A stretch of 64,000 nt of DNA from Blasia pusilla (Eukaryota > Marchantiophyta > Marchantiopsida > Blasiales), in the NCBI GenBank assembly GCA_050084515.1, contig CM114274.1:38130001-38194000 (forward strand), in the 5' to 3' direction. The position numbers and the translations under genes were made by a program. Shown piece after piece: positions 12,064 to 25,755 of the stretch (positions are counted from its first letter, which is position 1; every line of letters begins with the position of its first letter). The notes beneath the pieces are model-generated. The model made no database searches, was not told the origin of the DNA, and worked only from the letters and a program-made list of their open reading frames with translations.

Positions 12064-12244
12064 TTTCATGACGGGCATCGATTTTATCCCCCTAGCCATT
12101 AAGATGTACAGGCCTATGGGGGAGAGGTTTGACTCGTTCCTTACGGATTGCGCCCATCATCTCCAATGGAGAAATGGGTTGTCCTTAGCCTTTGCTATGC
12201 TTTACTATAGGCAACGGGTCTCCATAGTTTTGCAGCGTGCCTAA

Positions 12245-13200
12245 ACGAAGCAAATGAACTTTTGCGGGGGGCTTAGGCGATTGAAGACACCAATGCTAGA
12301 AACTCATTTAATAGTAATCATAATTCCCTGGGTGTTACTCACATTGTCTTTGCTATTGGTGATTTTGGTTGTTAAGAGAGAAACCCCCTTTGTCTCTTGG
12401 GGCCGGTTTTGGCTCTCTATACTCCCCTCGTTTGTATTGTGATGGGTTTCCCATCTTTTTTTCATTTAAGTTTTATATTTCTTCCAATTTGATCCCGGAT
12501 GGGACTGTGACTTCCGTCCTTGTGGGGACAGAATGGGGCAGCACATACTACTTGTGAAGTGTCGGTGATCCACCACAAGCGGGCCGGGCAGTCAATTTGT
12601 TTATCTCGACGCTTGCTCCTACTACTTCCGGCGCGGGTGTTGGCGTGACAGAGCCGTACGCTGTCCTCCCCCGGAGGTAAGACAGGGCAGGGCAGGGCAG
12701 GGCAGGGAACGCCGGCGGGTCGTCCTATTGGTCGTTGCCTTGGCTGATGGGCTGGACTCTGGAGTACTTCGACCCCGATTCCACGTCACACTGTTCATAT
12801 TTCCCGCCGAAGCTAACAGTGGGTGGAGTGAACGTTGAGTGGGTGGGCGGGCAATAATCTTTGTGGGCGGGGGGGGTAAAGATCGCGCGGCCTGGGGGTG
12901 AAAATCCGGGATTGAGAGCGACTGTTCTGCCAACGGATGAGGCGGATGAGGCCTTCGCCGACTACGAGGGATGTCGCGGACGGACGGACGGACGGACCCA
13001 CTGTCGGGACGAAATTCAGGCCGCGAATCCGAATCTGCGCGGCCGAGCCGCGGCTGTGAATCGCCAGGTTCGGCGGACGGCGCGATCGAAGGTGTGAGTC
13101 GGGCAGTTTCTTTCTCTTGTAGGGAGAGAGAGTAGGCCAGGGGAGGGGGTGCTTAGGCTTCTCGCACCCATTAACTTTCGAACTTAAGGACATCCTCTTT
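12245..13200. other. GC-rich island with pentamer and tetramer repeats
   Basis: After the LINE the base composition jumps to GC-rich between about 12,570 and 13,110. It contains about five copies of GGGCA (12,683-12,708) and about five of CGGA (12,977-12,997). Overlapping ORFs on both strands are consequences of high GC and resemble nothing known. It may be a CpG-rich promoter or a fragment of a 5' exon; there is no supporting coding sequence. Confidence 0.4.
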
Positions 13201-15537
13201 AACTCCTTTAAATATTACAGACACGGCGAAGTCGCTTCCCGATGTTGCTCGATTGGTTTTGGACGCGAGCCCGAAGTTTTGTGTTCGTCATCCAAATAAA
13301 TCCCTTTCCTTTGAGACGGGTAACCTGGTAGGAAAAGTAATTAATACGTGTAGAGGGACACGTGGATACTCTACTCTAAATGGCAAAAAAGAAACAGCCA
13401 GAGCGTATGGGGATTCGAATCACGAATATTATCCCAAAGATGAACAATTTTATTTTTCAAATTAGAGTAATTTTCTTGTTATGTACGAGTGAAAATCATC
13501 TTTGAACGAAAAATAAAACAATTTGTTAATTTAATTCGTTTATTACATCATTTTAACATTTTTGTTACACATTTCATCACAGGAGGAAAAATAATAATAC
13601 ATGTGTCAAAGGTACCCTAAACATTGAAGGAAGGGGTTTTTGAATCCCATCTTCTTTTAGTTATATACAGGTAGGAGTCATTAGCGCAAATGGTTTTTGC
13701 ACCACATTTCGAATAGTCAAAATATTATGTTTGCTGCGTTTTATCAAATCAGATATTTTTTAGAGGTTTTTTTTCAATCATGTATTCATACGGGTATGTG
13801 ATTGAATCGGAATTCTTTGTATTGCAAACTAGTAAAATTTTAAAATTTTCAAGTAGCAAGAGTTTGGAAAAAATTTAACCCAATTATTGGTTAAAAATGA
13901 AAAAAAAAATGTTTGAAAATAACCAATCAGATTCTATTGAGTGTTTAAAAAACCAACAAGCTCGAAAAATCTATATGCCCTTGTTAGACAAGGTGAGAAA
14001 TTTAAATCATGACTTCTTTGAATGGCAGTGATAAATGTCCTCAAATATTGCTTTTTTCCCCTTTTCTCCATGTGTTGTTCCCTTTCTCTTTTTTTTTAAC
14101 TCCACCCGTGCCCACTTTGTTTATTTAGAGGACCTTTTACTTCACCTTCTCATCCAAGTTTAGGAGAAAAATATACCTACTCCTTTGACTTAAAAAATAC
14201 TTCTATAAATCTTGTGTGAATAAATACTCCGGAATATGTAGGTGTTTTCTAAAATCAAGATAATTTTCATCCATGGAGTATTTATCTTTTAGGTGATACA
14301 AAATAAACTAAATTAAATATCATATCTTGGTATAGTTTAGCCCAGATGGGCTAAGAAATATATATATTAAACAACATATATCCAATTTTCTCTAAGATAC
14401 ATTGAATATAAAATAAATTTGGAAAATTAAAATTCAAAATTTCTCAACAAAGTGATACAATTCTATGATACTAATGTATAGCCCATGGTAAGCACGCATT
14501 ATTGCAAAAAAATTGACAAATATGTCCCTAGGACGGACATGGACACACAAGCTTGGACATGGTTTGCAAAAGATGGGGCGTGCATTCATAATTCATGGTA
14601 GAAGGTAGGGCAAGGGCAGGCATGGCAATAAGGGGGGAGGAAGTAGAGATGAGAGGAGGAAGAAATGAGAAAATGCGGATCACAAAGGCAAATGGGGGGG
14701 GGATGACAAAGAAGGGGGAGATGAGGCCCACATGGATAAGTCCTTCTATAAGACGAACGTAAGTCCACGAACTTTGTCCATATGAAATCTTGCAAACATG
14801 GGACTATTAATCATACTACCCAAATTTATTTTAAAATAATAATTAATTTCTCTTATTACCACTATACTTGTTTGTTGTCCACTATCACGAGCCAATAAGA
14901 GAATTGTTTGCAAATCAAGAAACCATCATCTATATTATTATTGGAGAATGCCTTTTTTATTTGCAAACACATGTGTGTTAGACATGTGTCAACTGAACAG
15001 CAAGAATTTCCCATACTAGGAGTAGCTTGAAAAAAAATTTGAATTTGTGTGCAACATGATTAGTCCCTTCACTCTGGTGCATGGCACGCATTGTACACTA
15101 GTCCCTTAATAGTGTAGATTATAGGTATCTCATGGGCACATTTCTACATGAAACCATACCATAAGGATCCAAAAATGTTGTTGAGTAATCTTCTTCTTTG
15201 ATGTACACATCTTTTATTTTTTCTAAAATAAATACAAACTTTGTTAGGATGAAATACAAAGGAACATGAAATCTTCATAAATTATTTTTAGCCCTTCTAT
15301 TTCAATGAGGATTCTTTATTTATTTTAACCAGCCAACTATACTTATAAACATAGTTCTTCCTAAATTTAGTGCTTGCTCATAATTCCATTGTGATAGACC
15401 AACCCATGTAGTACTATGACATCTTCTCTAATTCATACGTTTGTGATGTTTGTGCTTTTCTTTCTTAAGATATATGTATTTCCATGCAATATAATTTTTC
15501 TTGCTATCACAAGGATGTATGTGCTTGTATAGCAACT
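13200..15537. other. AT-rich intergenic DNA, nothing recognised
   Basis: Composition is strongly AT with homopolymer runs. No ORF exceeds 80 codons and none has a recognisable motif. A G-rich/A-rich purine stretch at about 14,590-14,720 gives Pro/Ser-rich minus-strand frames that are compositional artefacts. Confidence 0.5.
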
Positions 15538-15643
15538 GATAAAATTCGTGAATTACGTACGGTGAAAAAATTGCATTCCTATTCACCAAAGATAAAATTC
15601 GTGAATTACGCACGGTGAAAAAAATGCATTCTTATTCACCAAA
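15538..15643. repeat. 53-bp tandem duplication
   Basis: The unit at 15,538-15,590 is repeated head-to-tail at 15,591-15,643 with only a few substitutions. Both copies begin GATAAAATTCGTGAATTACG and end TATTCACCAAA. The near identity indicates a fairly recent tandem duplication. Confidence 0.9.
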
Positions 15644-16029
15644 TTAAAATGATTTCTCCACTCCCCAAGCTAATTAAACCAATTTTCCCACCATCTATAT
15701 TATAATTGCAACCACGATATCATATTGTAAGTTTTGGGTATGAGCAAATAATTTCAGTGAAATTGATCCATCTTTATCTTTAGAAATTTAGTAAGAAAGA
15801 TCTTGACGATCACGAAAGTTCTCCCCAAAAAGGAAATAAACTCTTCCCAAAAGAATTTCTTTCCTCAAGTTTAATAAACTAAAGATTTAAGGAAGATCTA
15901 TTTCCCTTCTAGTCCACACAAAAGGTAAAGAAGAAAATGACAAGTCATACCAAAACCCATCCTAAATGCACGAGATATAGTGGGCTTGTTCCCTCCACAA
16001 CTAACAAAACACACTAGAAGAAATAATGG

Positions 16030-16690
16030 TTTTATGACTGGCTCATATGACTTATTATAGTCATATATGTACGTAAATGACTGACAATGACTTATGACTC
16101 ATAGAGTCATAAAAGCTTAGTCATGTACCATGCCATGACTAAAGTCATTTTGAGATTACTCATGCGTTCATTGTGTTATATGACTAACACGTCAAAAAGC
16201 CTTGCCACGTATGAAAAAATATAGTCATATATTATGATTGCCACGTCAGCTTGGGGCATGGTGGTTCCTTGAAGTGAACAAGGTAATTATTAACACGTGG
16301 TCATGAATTTATCTGACTAAGTCATATTGATTACCCAATTTATCTATATGACTAAGTTGTGAAATATAACCGAATCATATTTATCAATGTGGTTTAGTTC
16401 AATGGTTGCGTATGACTAATTCATAGCATACGTTTGAGTCATACCATCACTTTCAATTGTCAAAATGACTTGAGACAATTGAGTCATAAGATTCTACCGA
16501 GTCATATTGATCACTGATTTATCTAAATGACTTGAGATGATTGAGTCACGAGTTTCTATCATGTCATATTGATCACTTTGATTCTTATAAATGACTTAAT
16601 GTGGATAAGTCATAAAATAGGATTGAGTTATATTGATGAGTTTGGTATGTTTAAATGACTGCAGATACATGAGTCATAAAATATGAATTC
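16030..16690. repeat. Left subterminal array of TGACT/AGTCA motifs
   Basis: The hexamers ATGACT and AGTCAT recur every few tens of bases in both orientations through this stretch, many extended to TATGACT or GAGTCATA. A matching array lies inside the right end at about 19,690-19,935. Such arrays are presumed binding sites for the element's own transposase or accessory protein; that role is from family knowledge, not from this sequence. Confidence 0.7.
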
Positions 16691-16901
16691 CAGTTCTCTG
16701 TACGACTCTTTTTATATTTTGTCTAAATGATAGTAAAATATTACTCCTTTTTAGATTTAGAAGATAGGATTACTCCCACTTACAAATAATAGAGAGTGAG
16801 CTAAGATATTCTTCTCTAACATGAATGTATATGAGAAATTAAGAAGATGCATACATATTACAACAAATATAATATGCAAGGGCAAATACTATATTCATTA
16901 T

Positions 16902-19680
<2,779 letters not shown>

Positions 19681-20579
19681 AATAAATCCATGTCATTTTA
19701 TGATTTAGTCATAATTATAATTTACATGATTACAAGTTAGCACATCATGCTCTAAAATGACTCAATAATTCCATAGTAATTTTTTGATATGACTAAGTCA
19801 TGTCCCAAAATGATTCAACTATTTAGTCGTATTTCCATATGACTGAAATATTATAATTTTATGGTTAGATATGACTACGAAATGTTTTAGTCATATGTTC
19901 CAATCATGAAGAACCTTAGTCATGGAAGTCATAATCATAAAAACCATGATTTTCTTCTAGTGACAAAAATGCACCATCATTCCACAAGTTCGAGAGATGA
20001 AAAAATTCACCCAAACCTTTTCACCGTGCATCTATAGTATAATACGAGGAAGGCGTAGGGAAGGAGGAACCCTTGCTTTTTCTCCCAAAGAAGTGAAGTT
20101 CTTCTTCAAAAGGAAGGTCCATTAAAAAATAGTAAGTTCACACTTGTATTTTTGTATTAGTGTGATGCTCATGCTATGCACGGGTAAGTGAAAGACATCC
20201 GTCAAATCCTTGGCCATGGTAATCTAGGGTTTCTCTTGAATCAAGCAATCTTATCGGCTTCTAAAGCGAACGATCCCATTGGCTGAAAATGCCAAGTGTC
20301 AAGAGGATTTTACAAAACAAAGAGGCACTCTCCAATAACATAGATGTGCATGGACATTTTGTTTTTGGTCTCAACCTCGTTTGGCATCCAATATTTTTTT
20401 TCTAACATTGGAACTTAGTTACCAACGCCGGAAATTCTCCAAAAAAATGGAAGACTAGTATAAGGAAAACCAACAAGTCGTCCAAAAGGAACTATATAGC
20501 ATCCCAAACCCATCCTTAAAGCGCAAAATATCCATTGAAACCCATCCAAACCGTCCTGTATATATCGAGGTTCCAGCAA

Positions 20580-21260
20580 AAGCCATCCAAAAGGTCCTAC
20601 GTGTTGAATCCTCCAAAAGGCGCTCGCGCTTTATAGCATGGATTCGTTCCCTCCCTCCGCTACCAACGAATCAAACGCATCATCATGCCGAAGAAATAAA
20701 TGCGCATGTGCCGCCTTGCTCTCCAAGCAAAGTAACGATAGATTCCCCCATTGTCGTCACCCGCCACTCACGAGAAAATGCGGTCGCTTATGGAGAGAAC
20801 GAACGAACAACCGAACGCTCTCCTTCTCTTTCTCCGAGCAGCCCACGTCGTCGCCAGCGTACTACCATAGAGCGTAGTCCTGGAGTCCTAGTCCCCCGGC
20901 AGTCTTGGTCTGGGAGAATCTCTCGGACACGTGTAAACGAACTGAAATGCAAATGGTTCGGCATTTTGTTCGAAACCGCACGGAGCAGGCCACGTCGTTC
21001 GGTCGCGAGCGTACTACCATAGAGCGTAGCCCTACTACCCTAGTCCCCCGGCGGTCTTGGTCTGGGAGAATCTCTCGCACACGTGTAAGAGAACTGAAAA
21101 TCTGAATGGCTTGGCATTTCGTTCGTTTCGCTGCGATGGACGCGTTGGCCTATGTGCTGTCCGTCCATTTGCGCCTGCGGGAAATGGGAGGGTAGTGACG
21201 GGGACGACGAAAGAGACAAAATCTTAGGTACTGGTATCGATTCCACTCCTCATCGTATTG
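20580..21260. other. GC-rich island with a duplicated G-box unit
   Basis: After about 600 bp of AT-rich DNA, a GC-rich block begins near 20,580. Within it a unit of about 147 bp is present twice (about 20,845-20,991 and 20,992-21,140). Each copy contains GCGTACTACCATAGAGCGTAG, then TCTTGGTCTGGGAGAATCTC, and then a perfect CACGTG G-box (20,928-20,933 and 21,080-21,085). Short overlapping frames on both strands resemble nothing known. A promoter fragment is possible. Confidence 0.5.
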
Positions 21261-21414
21261 TGGAGGGTGATTCACCGTTCTGCATTGCGCATGTTTTGAT
21301 AATCCTCAATCTAACTGCAATGTGCCAAGTACCTTCGTGGAATTTATATGATTAATGAGATTATAAATTATTTTAGCATGTGGTAATATTTTTTTAAAAT
21401 TTATTGTTGATGTA

Positions 21415-21925
21415 CTTTTTTAGAATAGATCGACAAAATTTAGTATAATGCTTTTGGAAATATTAAATAACAGTTTTACGAGATCGAAGAAAATCTGTTG
21501 AGGTCACAAATAATTTGAGAGAGCAGGTTTTTTTTTCGTTTCGGTTCATTTGGAGCAATATTGATGAATTTACTATATACGGTAAATTATTATTTTGGGT
21601 ATTGTTTACTTTCTATTTTTGGGAAGTGATCCTTGACCCGTTACAACACGTCAAAAACCAAGGAGGTGACATGCGAGCATAGATCACCGTGGAGAGGGTT
21701 TGGGAGAGGGAAGGGGATATAACTCCAAGAGAGAGAGAGAGCTTGAGAGCTCATTCTCTCTTTGATAAACCTCTTGGCATGAGGCGGTGGAGCTATGGTC
21801 CTCCTTGCCTTATGTGTGTAACCCAAACCTCTCATTAGGAAAGTAGATTTGGTTTGATACGAGAGAGAGTGCACACCATTGAGAGCTTGGTGTAAGATGT
21901 TGAAGTGAGATTTGATCAATTTACA
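21415..21925 (+). repeat. 5' LTR of the gypsy element, first part not recognisable
   Basis: This stretch matches 28,490-28,980 over most of its length, including ACCGTGGAGAGGGTTTGGGA, GCTATGGTCCTCCTTGCC and AGTGCACACCATTGAGAG. It ends TTTGATCAATTTACA, a CA end as expected for an LTR. The first 130 bp or so of the 3' LTR (28,359-28,490) have no clear counterpart upstream of 21,415, so the 5' LTR is truncated or highly diverged there. Confidence 0.8.
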
Positions 21926-24589
21926 AAGAGAGAATGAGGATTTGAGAGCTACAATGGAGGAACTGGCAAGTGCTCCCATAGAAGGAAAAACCGGAAAAAC
22001 TGTCCTCGTACTCAATCTCTACCAAAAATTCGGCAAGGCTTCCGTGCGCCACTCTCTTGTACGAAAACTCAGCAAGAAATGACATCAAACGAATGGCTGT
22101 TGTTCCCATGACCACTCAATCAAGTGCGGAACACGGTTTTTCCATGCTGGTGCTTCCATAGAGCTACATGGTACTTGGGAGCACCATGTAGCTCTATGAT
22201 TTTTGTTTTCACATGTTTACGATTTTCGTTGGGAGAAATCAACGCGGAAGCGCTGCCAAATTTTCGTAAGAGGGCAGTTTGAAGAGATGTATGACAGTAG
22301 CCTTCAATTTTTTTGGAATGCCCATGAGAAAAAAACATTCAATATCGTTGTAGACCGAAAAGATGTGCACGATGTGGAACAAATGGTGCGCGATTTGGAG
22401 TTTCGAGCATAAAGTTATGCTTGATTTTGCAAACTACCATAGCTAGATGATTTTTTGGGTCAAAATTGTCAAACCCTAAACCAGCCTCCGCCGTCGATGG
22501 CGCCCTCACTATCCGCACCTTCGCCATCACAATCACAATTCACATCGCCACCGTTTTCCGCCGCCGTCCATACTGCCACCCACAATTGTTGCCGCCGCCG
22601 CCACCAGAGTAGGTTGAGTTTGTAAGTGTCATTGCCACTTGTACACTCCCTGACGTTGAAAAGGTGACCTTTTGATTCATGGGGTCCCAGTTTCTTTGCC
22701 GCTTTATTATGTCTTGAGTTTGGAGCCGCTCGACAACGATCGAGTACCATGCCGTGATGCCCGTAGCCGCAACGCGCCGCTGATTGCCGCGCCGTGTCGC
22801 TCCTGGCTGCACCGCACCGTCTCGATCATGGAATCGCACCATCATTGTGGAGGAGGATATGCGGCTGAGTGCCGCATCCCATTATCGAGTATCGTGCCGA
22901 TTGTAGTCGTTCCATACCGCACCATATTGTTGGATCCGCACCGCACATCGAGGAGATTTGAGCATCATCAATACCAGAGGAGTACGACTTGTTCATTGGA
23001 GGATTTGTCGTCACGAATGAGTTGGGGTTGAGGTTTGTAGTTGCTCATGAGCGATCAACATTTGTTCACGTTACCCATTATGGTCTTTTGCCCTACACGG
23101 GTCAGGGGTTTCCAAGTATTAGGTAGTTATTTGGGGATATTGGGTTTTGTGCAGATCTTGAGAGCATCATTGATGTATGGGTTTAGGGAACATAGACATG
23201 TGTGGGATGTCCAGAGTTTAGGGTATGGTTTGTCGATGAGACGATAGATCAGTTGATTTTCTGCACCACACCGCTTGTTGCCGCAGAAAATACGTCTTAG
23301 TAAGAGCGTGTAGATTGAGATTTTTTTACGACCGCCGAGAACATTGAGTGCAACATGGCATAGGAGAGCGTTGCCACCATGGGTTCTAGACAAGAGCTAT
23401 CACGATTTCCTGCACCATGAGTGCAACAACATGGATTTCGAGATAGGTCTGTGGCACCACAAGCTCAGGGAGGATACTTGGAGGTCGTGCCAACCAGACT
23501 TGCGCCTTCATATGGGGCTCAATAGCAACCGCCTGTAATTATTTGTTTGGTATGTGGTGGAGCCCATCACCAACGTGATTGCACCAGTCACGGTAGTGGA
23601 CGCGTGCTTCAGCATGGAGTAGGAGATGGTGATGCACCAGGAGTTTATCAGTATGACTATTGCCAGAAGTATGGTCATACATGCACGAGGTGTTTTTGCC
23701 TATATCCTGAGTAACGTCCGGACCGAGGACCAGAGAGGGCACCACAGTGAGTTGCCGGTCCGGGTGGGCCTAGAGGTTGTGCACGAGATGGTCTCGTTGG
23801 GGGACGAGGAGTTGGATTTTCCTAAGGGGGTGGTGGAGTTTCTCGTGGAGGAGGTAGAGTTCCACCACCTAGACACGTGGAGGGGATGTCGGGCGTGAGG
23901 CTAGGATGGTTGCTCATATATACCAGCTACAACAACAGATTTCCACTATGGCATTGAGGTTCCCGATGCTTGATCCCTGGCATTGAGGTCTTATGGAGCA
24001 TTAAAAATACGGAGGATCTTGGCAGGATGTGCGCGAGTGTCCAATTGGAGACATCCGCTCTTGTTACACGTGGAGCCGCCGCAGAGTTGGATCCACAGAG
24101 AGGGGAAGCAAGGAAATATACCATGCTTCCTTAGTCTTTCACGTTGTCCAAGGTGATGAGGACCCCATCGATGGGTCGTGATCAGAGTTCCCAGAGAGTT
24201 GATATTTTTGGTGTGCAGGCACACAAGACGATGGGAGAAGCAAGTGTGACAACTCTTATTGCGACAGCTCCATGTTTCGAGTATGATGTTGGGGGCGGCC
24301 ACGATGCTGTACCATGCTCTGCTATTTTCTACTTCTGATGTTATGACATTGGGAGGTATGCCCGCCGAGGTTTTCTTGCTGGCCGCTACGCTATGTGAGC
24401 ATTGAGATGGTGTTCTTGCATCACGTTCAGAGGTGACGGCAGAGGAGGTGAAGGACCTACCCTTGGACCCGATGCTTGGGCTGTCCACCTCATATGTATA
24501 GCAAGTTGCAGTTGATAGGATGGCGGAGATGCCATCCCAGAAGCTAGACCCACGCTCGAGCATGCCTTGGTTGCTCCAAGTGTTGTGTT
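21926..24589 (+). other. Gypsy leader and presumed gag region, unrecognised
   Basis: Between the 5' LTR and the protease remnant lie about 2.7 kb with only short frames (up to about 90 codons plus-strand, 23,626-23,898). A gag should lie here by position, but I found no zinc knuckle and no gag-like core. The GC content rises from 22,460 onward, unlike the AT-rich flanks. The 220-codon minus-strand frame at 23,991-24,653 runs against the element and is likely a shadow. Confidence 0.4.
22157..22198. repeat. Perfect 16-bp hairpin in the gypsy leader
   Basis: CATAGAGCTACATGGT at 22,157-22,172 is perfectly complementary to 22,183-22,198, with a 10-nt loop. In RNA this would be a very stable stem. 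It is about 230 nt downstream of the 5' LTR, a position where retroelement packaging or dimerisation signals can lie, but no such role is shown. Confidence 0.85.
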
Positions 24590-24960
24590 GTTGGATAACC
24601 GGGGAGAGATATTTCATTTGGTTAGTCCAGGAGGTAGAGTTTTTTGCCCGCAATGTATCTTGTTAGATTTTAGGAGCGCAACCCGTGATGTTGGGGAAAG
24701 CGGCATTCACAGGTTTGGGCCTGACAAGGACCGATGTGGAGCGTTGTCCATTTCGGATACAAACATCCTTGGGTGGAGCGAGTACCACACAATTTATCAT
24801 CCAATAGGAGATCGTGGTGAGGATTTGCCCAAGATATCCTTCCGATGAGTCCATGGTGCGAGCCAAGGCGATAGTGACCGATGTCGAGTCCTCTGATGTC
24901 TTGGTTGGTGTAGCATTATTATACCCGATGAGGTTTTCCCTAGATTACATCCTATAGACC
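24590..24960 (+). pseudogene. Retropepsin-like protease remnant of gypsy
   Basis: One plus frame reads ILGAQPVMLGKAAFTGLGLT followed by a basic/hydrophobic stretch and then VTDVESSDVLVGVALLYPM. This fits a retroviral-type aspartic protease: the first block matches the active-site loop D-S/T-G-A and the second the conserved (I/V)LVG strand. The catalytic Asp is lost: the codons before GAQ read stop-Ile-Leu instead of Asp-Ser. Further stops occur between the blocks. The protease would have processed the polyprotein. Confidence 0.55.
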
Positions 24961-25321
24961 AAGATGACACTCAGGTGATGGGCGACTTAGCTCATTACCC
25001 GTTTGATTCACGAGTGGAGTGATCGAGCGACGACTAGGAGAGATGGCGACATTAGCAGCATTTAGTAGCGCCATCACGTGGCTTTGTGACTTGATTGAGG
25101 GGCATGTCCATGCAGAGAACACATCTGCACCAGACACTTCTAAGGAGGGGAGTGTTATAGTACCCGCTTCATTCCTTGGAGGAGAGGTGCCATTGTGGGG
25201 CTCGAGTGAGGAGCTCTGATGCTTGGCAGATGATCATGAACACGTATAGACGGCATGGAGTCAAACATTTGCACCAGAGCGTGACAAGTCAGAGGTTCCC
25301 CATGTAGCCATGAGTGCTACC

Positions 25322-25740
25322 ATGACCCCCTTGGACACAACACCGATTGTGTGGTGCATCTCAAAGGAGGATATACGCGTGTTGGATCTCTTTGGAGGGA
25401 TCAACATTGGCTTAGATGTTTCTTTGCAGGTAGGAGTGCGTGTGCAATAGTACTTGTATGTTGAGATTTATGATGTTGTGAGACGCGCTTCACTTCACCA
25501 TGTGGCGCAATTATGGCTTCGATTTCACGACTTGTTGTCTTCGTCGTTCGTCCAGGGGTACCAGAGTTCCCTTCCGAGGGACATTTCATTGTTGGGGGCG
25601 CAAGAATTGGAGCGGGTAGGGACCATATACTTGGTCATTTCAGGTTGGCCATGTTAGGGCCAATCAAGTGCTAGACGAGGTAGCATGTTAGTTAACACTC
25701 GGTCCACGTTATTTTGGGAGATGATGCGGATCAGAAGGAG
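25322..25740 (+). pseudogene. Cytosine-5 DNA methyltransferase-like module within gypsy pol
   Basis: A single frame from 25,322 shows ordered C5-methyltransferase features. Motif I is VLDLFGGINIG (about 25,379-25,411), the S-adenosylmethionine loop. Next is a motif II-like YLYVEIYD with its acidic residue. Then LPRDISLL and LVISGWPC lead to motif IV, whose Pro-Cys is the catalytic pair; the following codon is TAG (25,655-25,657) where Gln is expected. The frame then continues as GQSSARRGS and RSTLFWEMMRI, the usual post-motif IV helix. Motifs VI-X are absent: the module runs straight into RT sequence at about 25,750. A second stop lies at 25,448. Cytosine methyltransferases captured by retrotransposons have been reported in some algae and protists. 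Subfamily is uncertain, though the layout recalls DNMT3. Confidence 0.72.
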
Positions 25741-25755
25741 GTCTTTTGACAATTG

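Larger units (their letters stand above)
9519..12244 (+). mobile_element. Degenerate non-LTR retrotransposon with C-terminal restriction-like endonuclease
   Basis: A chain of shifted plus-strand frames spells one retrotransposon polyprotein. In order it has: a C2H2-type finger (CPCCSEFF...NHL, 9527-9582); a segment containing LLLLLPRW (about 9840); a pre-RT region with SGGLSGVLYEHL (about 10,290); RT with DVENSFN and HQGDPLGDALFALA (10,640-10,905); a thumb-like region (LGVPLGSQDF, from 10,924); a CCHC-like knuckle (HCECR...DPLGMH, about 11,730); an R-x-x-THD motif; and an RADL...VADVVVTDP segment (11,905-11,970). A C-terminal zinc knuckle followed by an R/K-PD-D/E nuclease is the signature of R2/CRE-like elements. 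The YADD catalytic box of RT is absent. In-frame similarity continues past the stop at 12,061 to 12,244. Confidence 0.75.

Noticed and set aside
23991-24653. 220-codon minus-strand frame inside the gypsy element
   Set aside because: It runs opposite to the element and overlaps the protease remnant; no motif is recognised.
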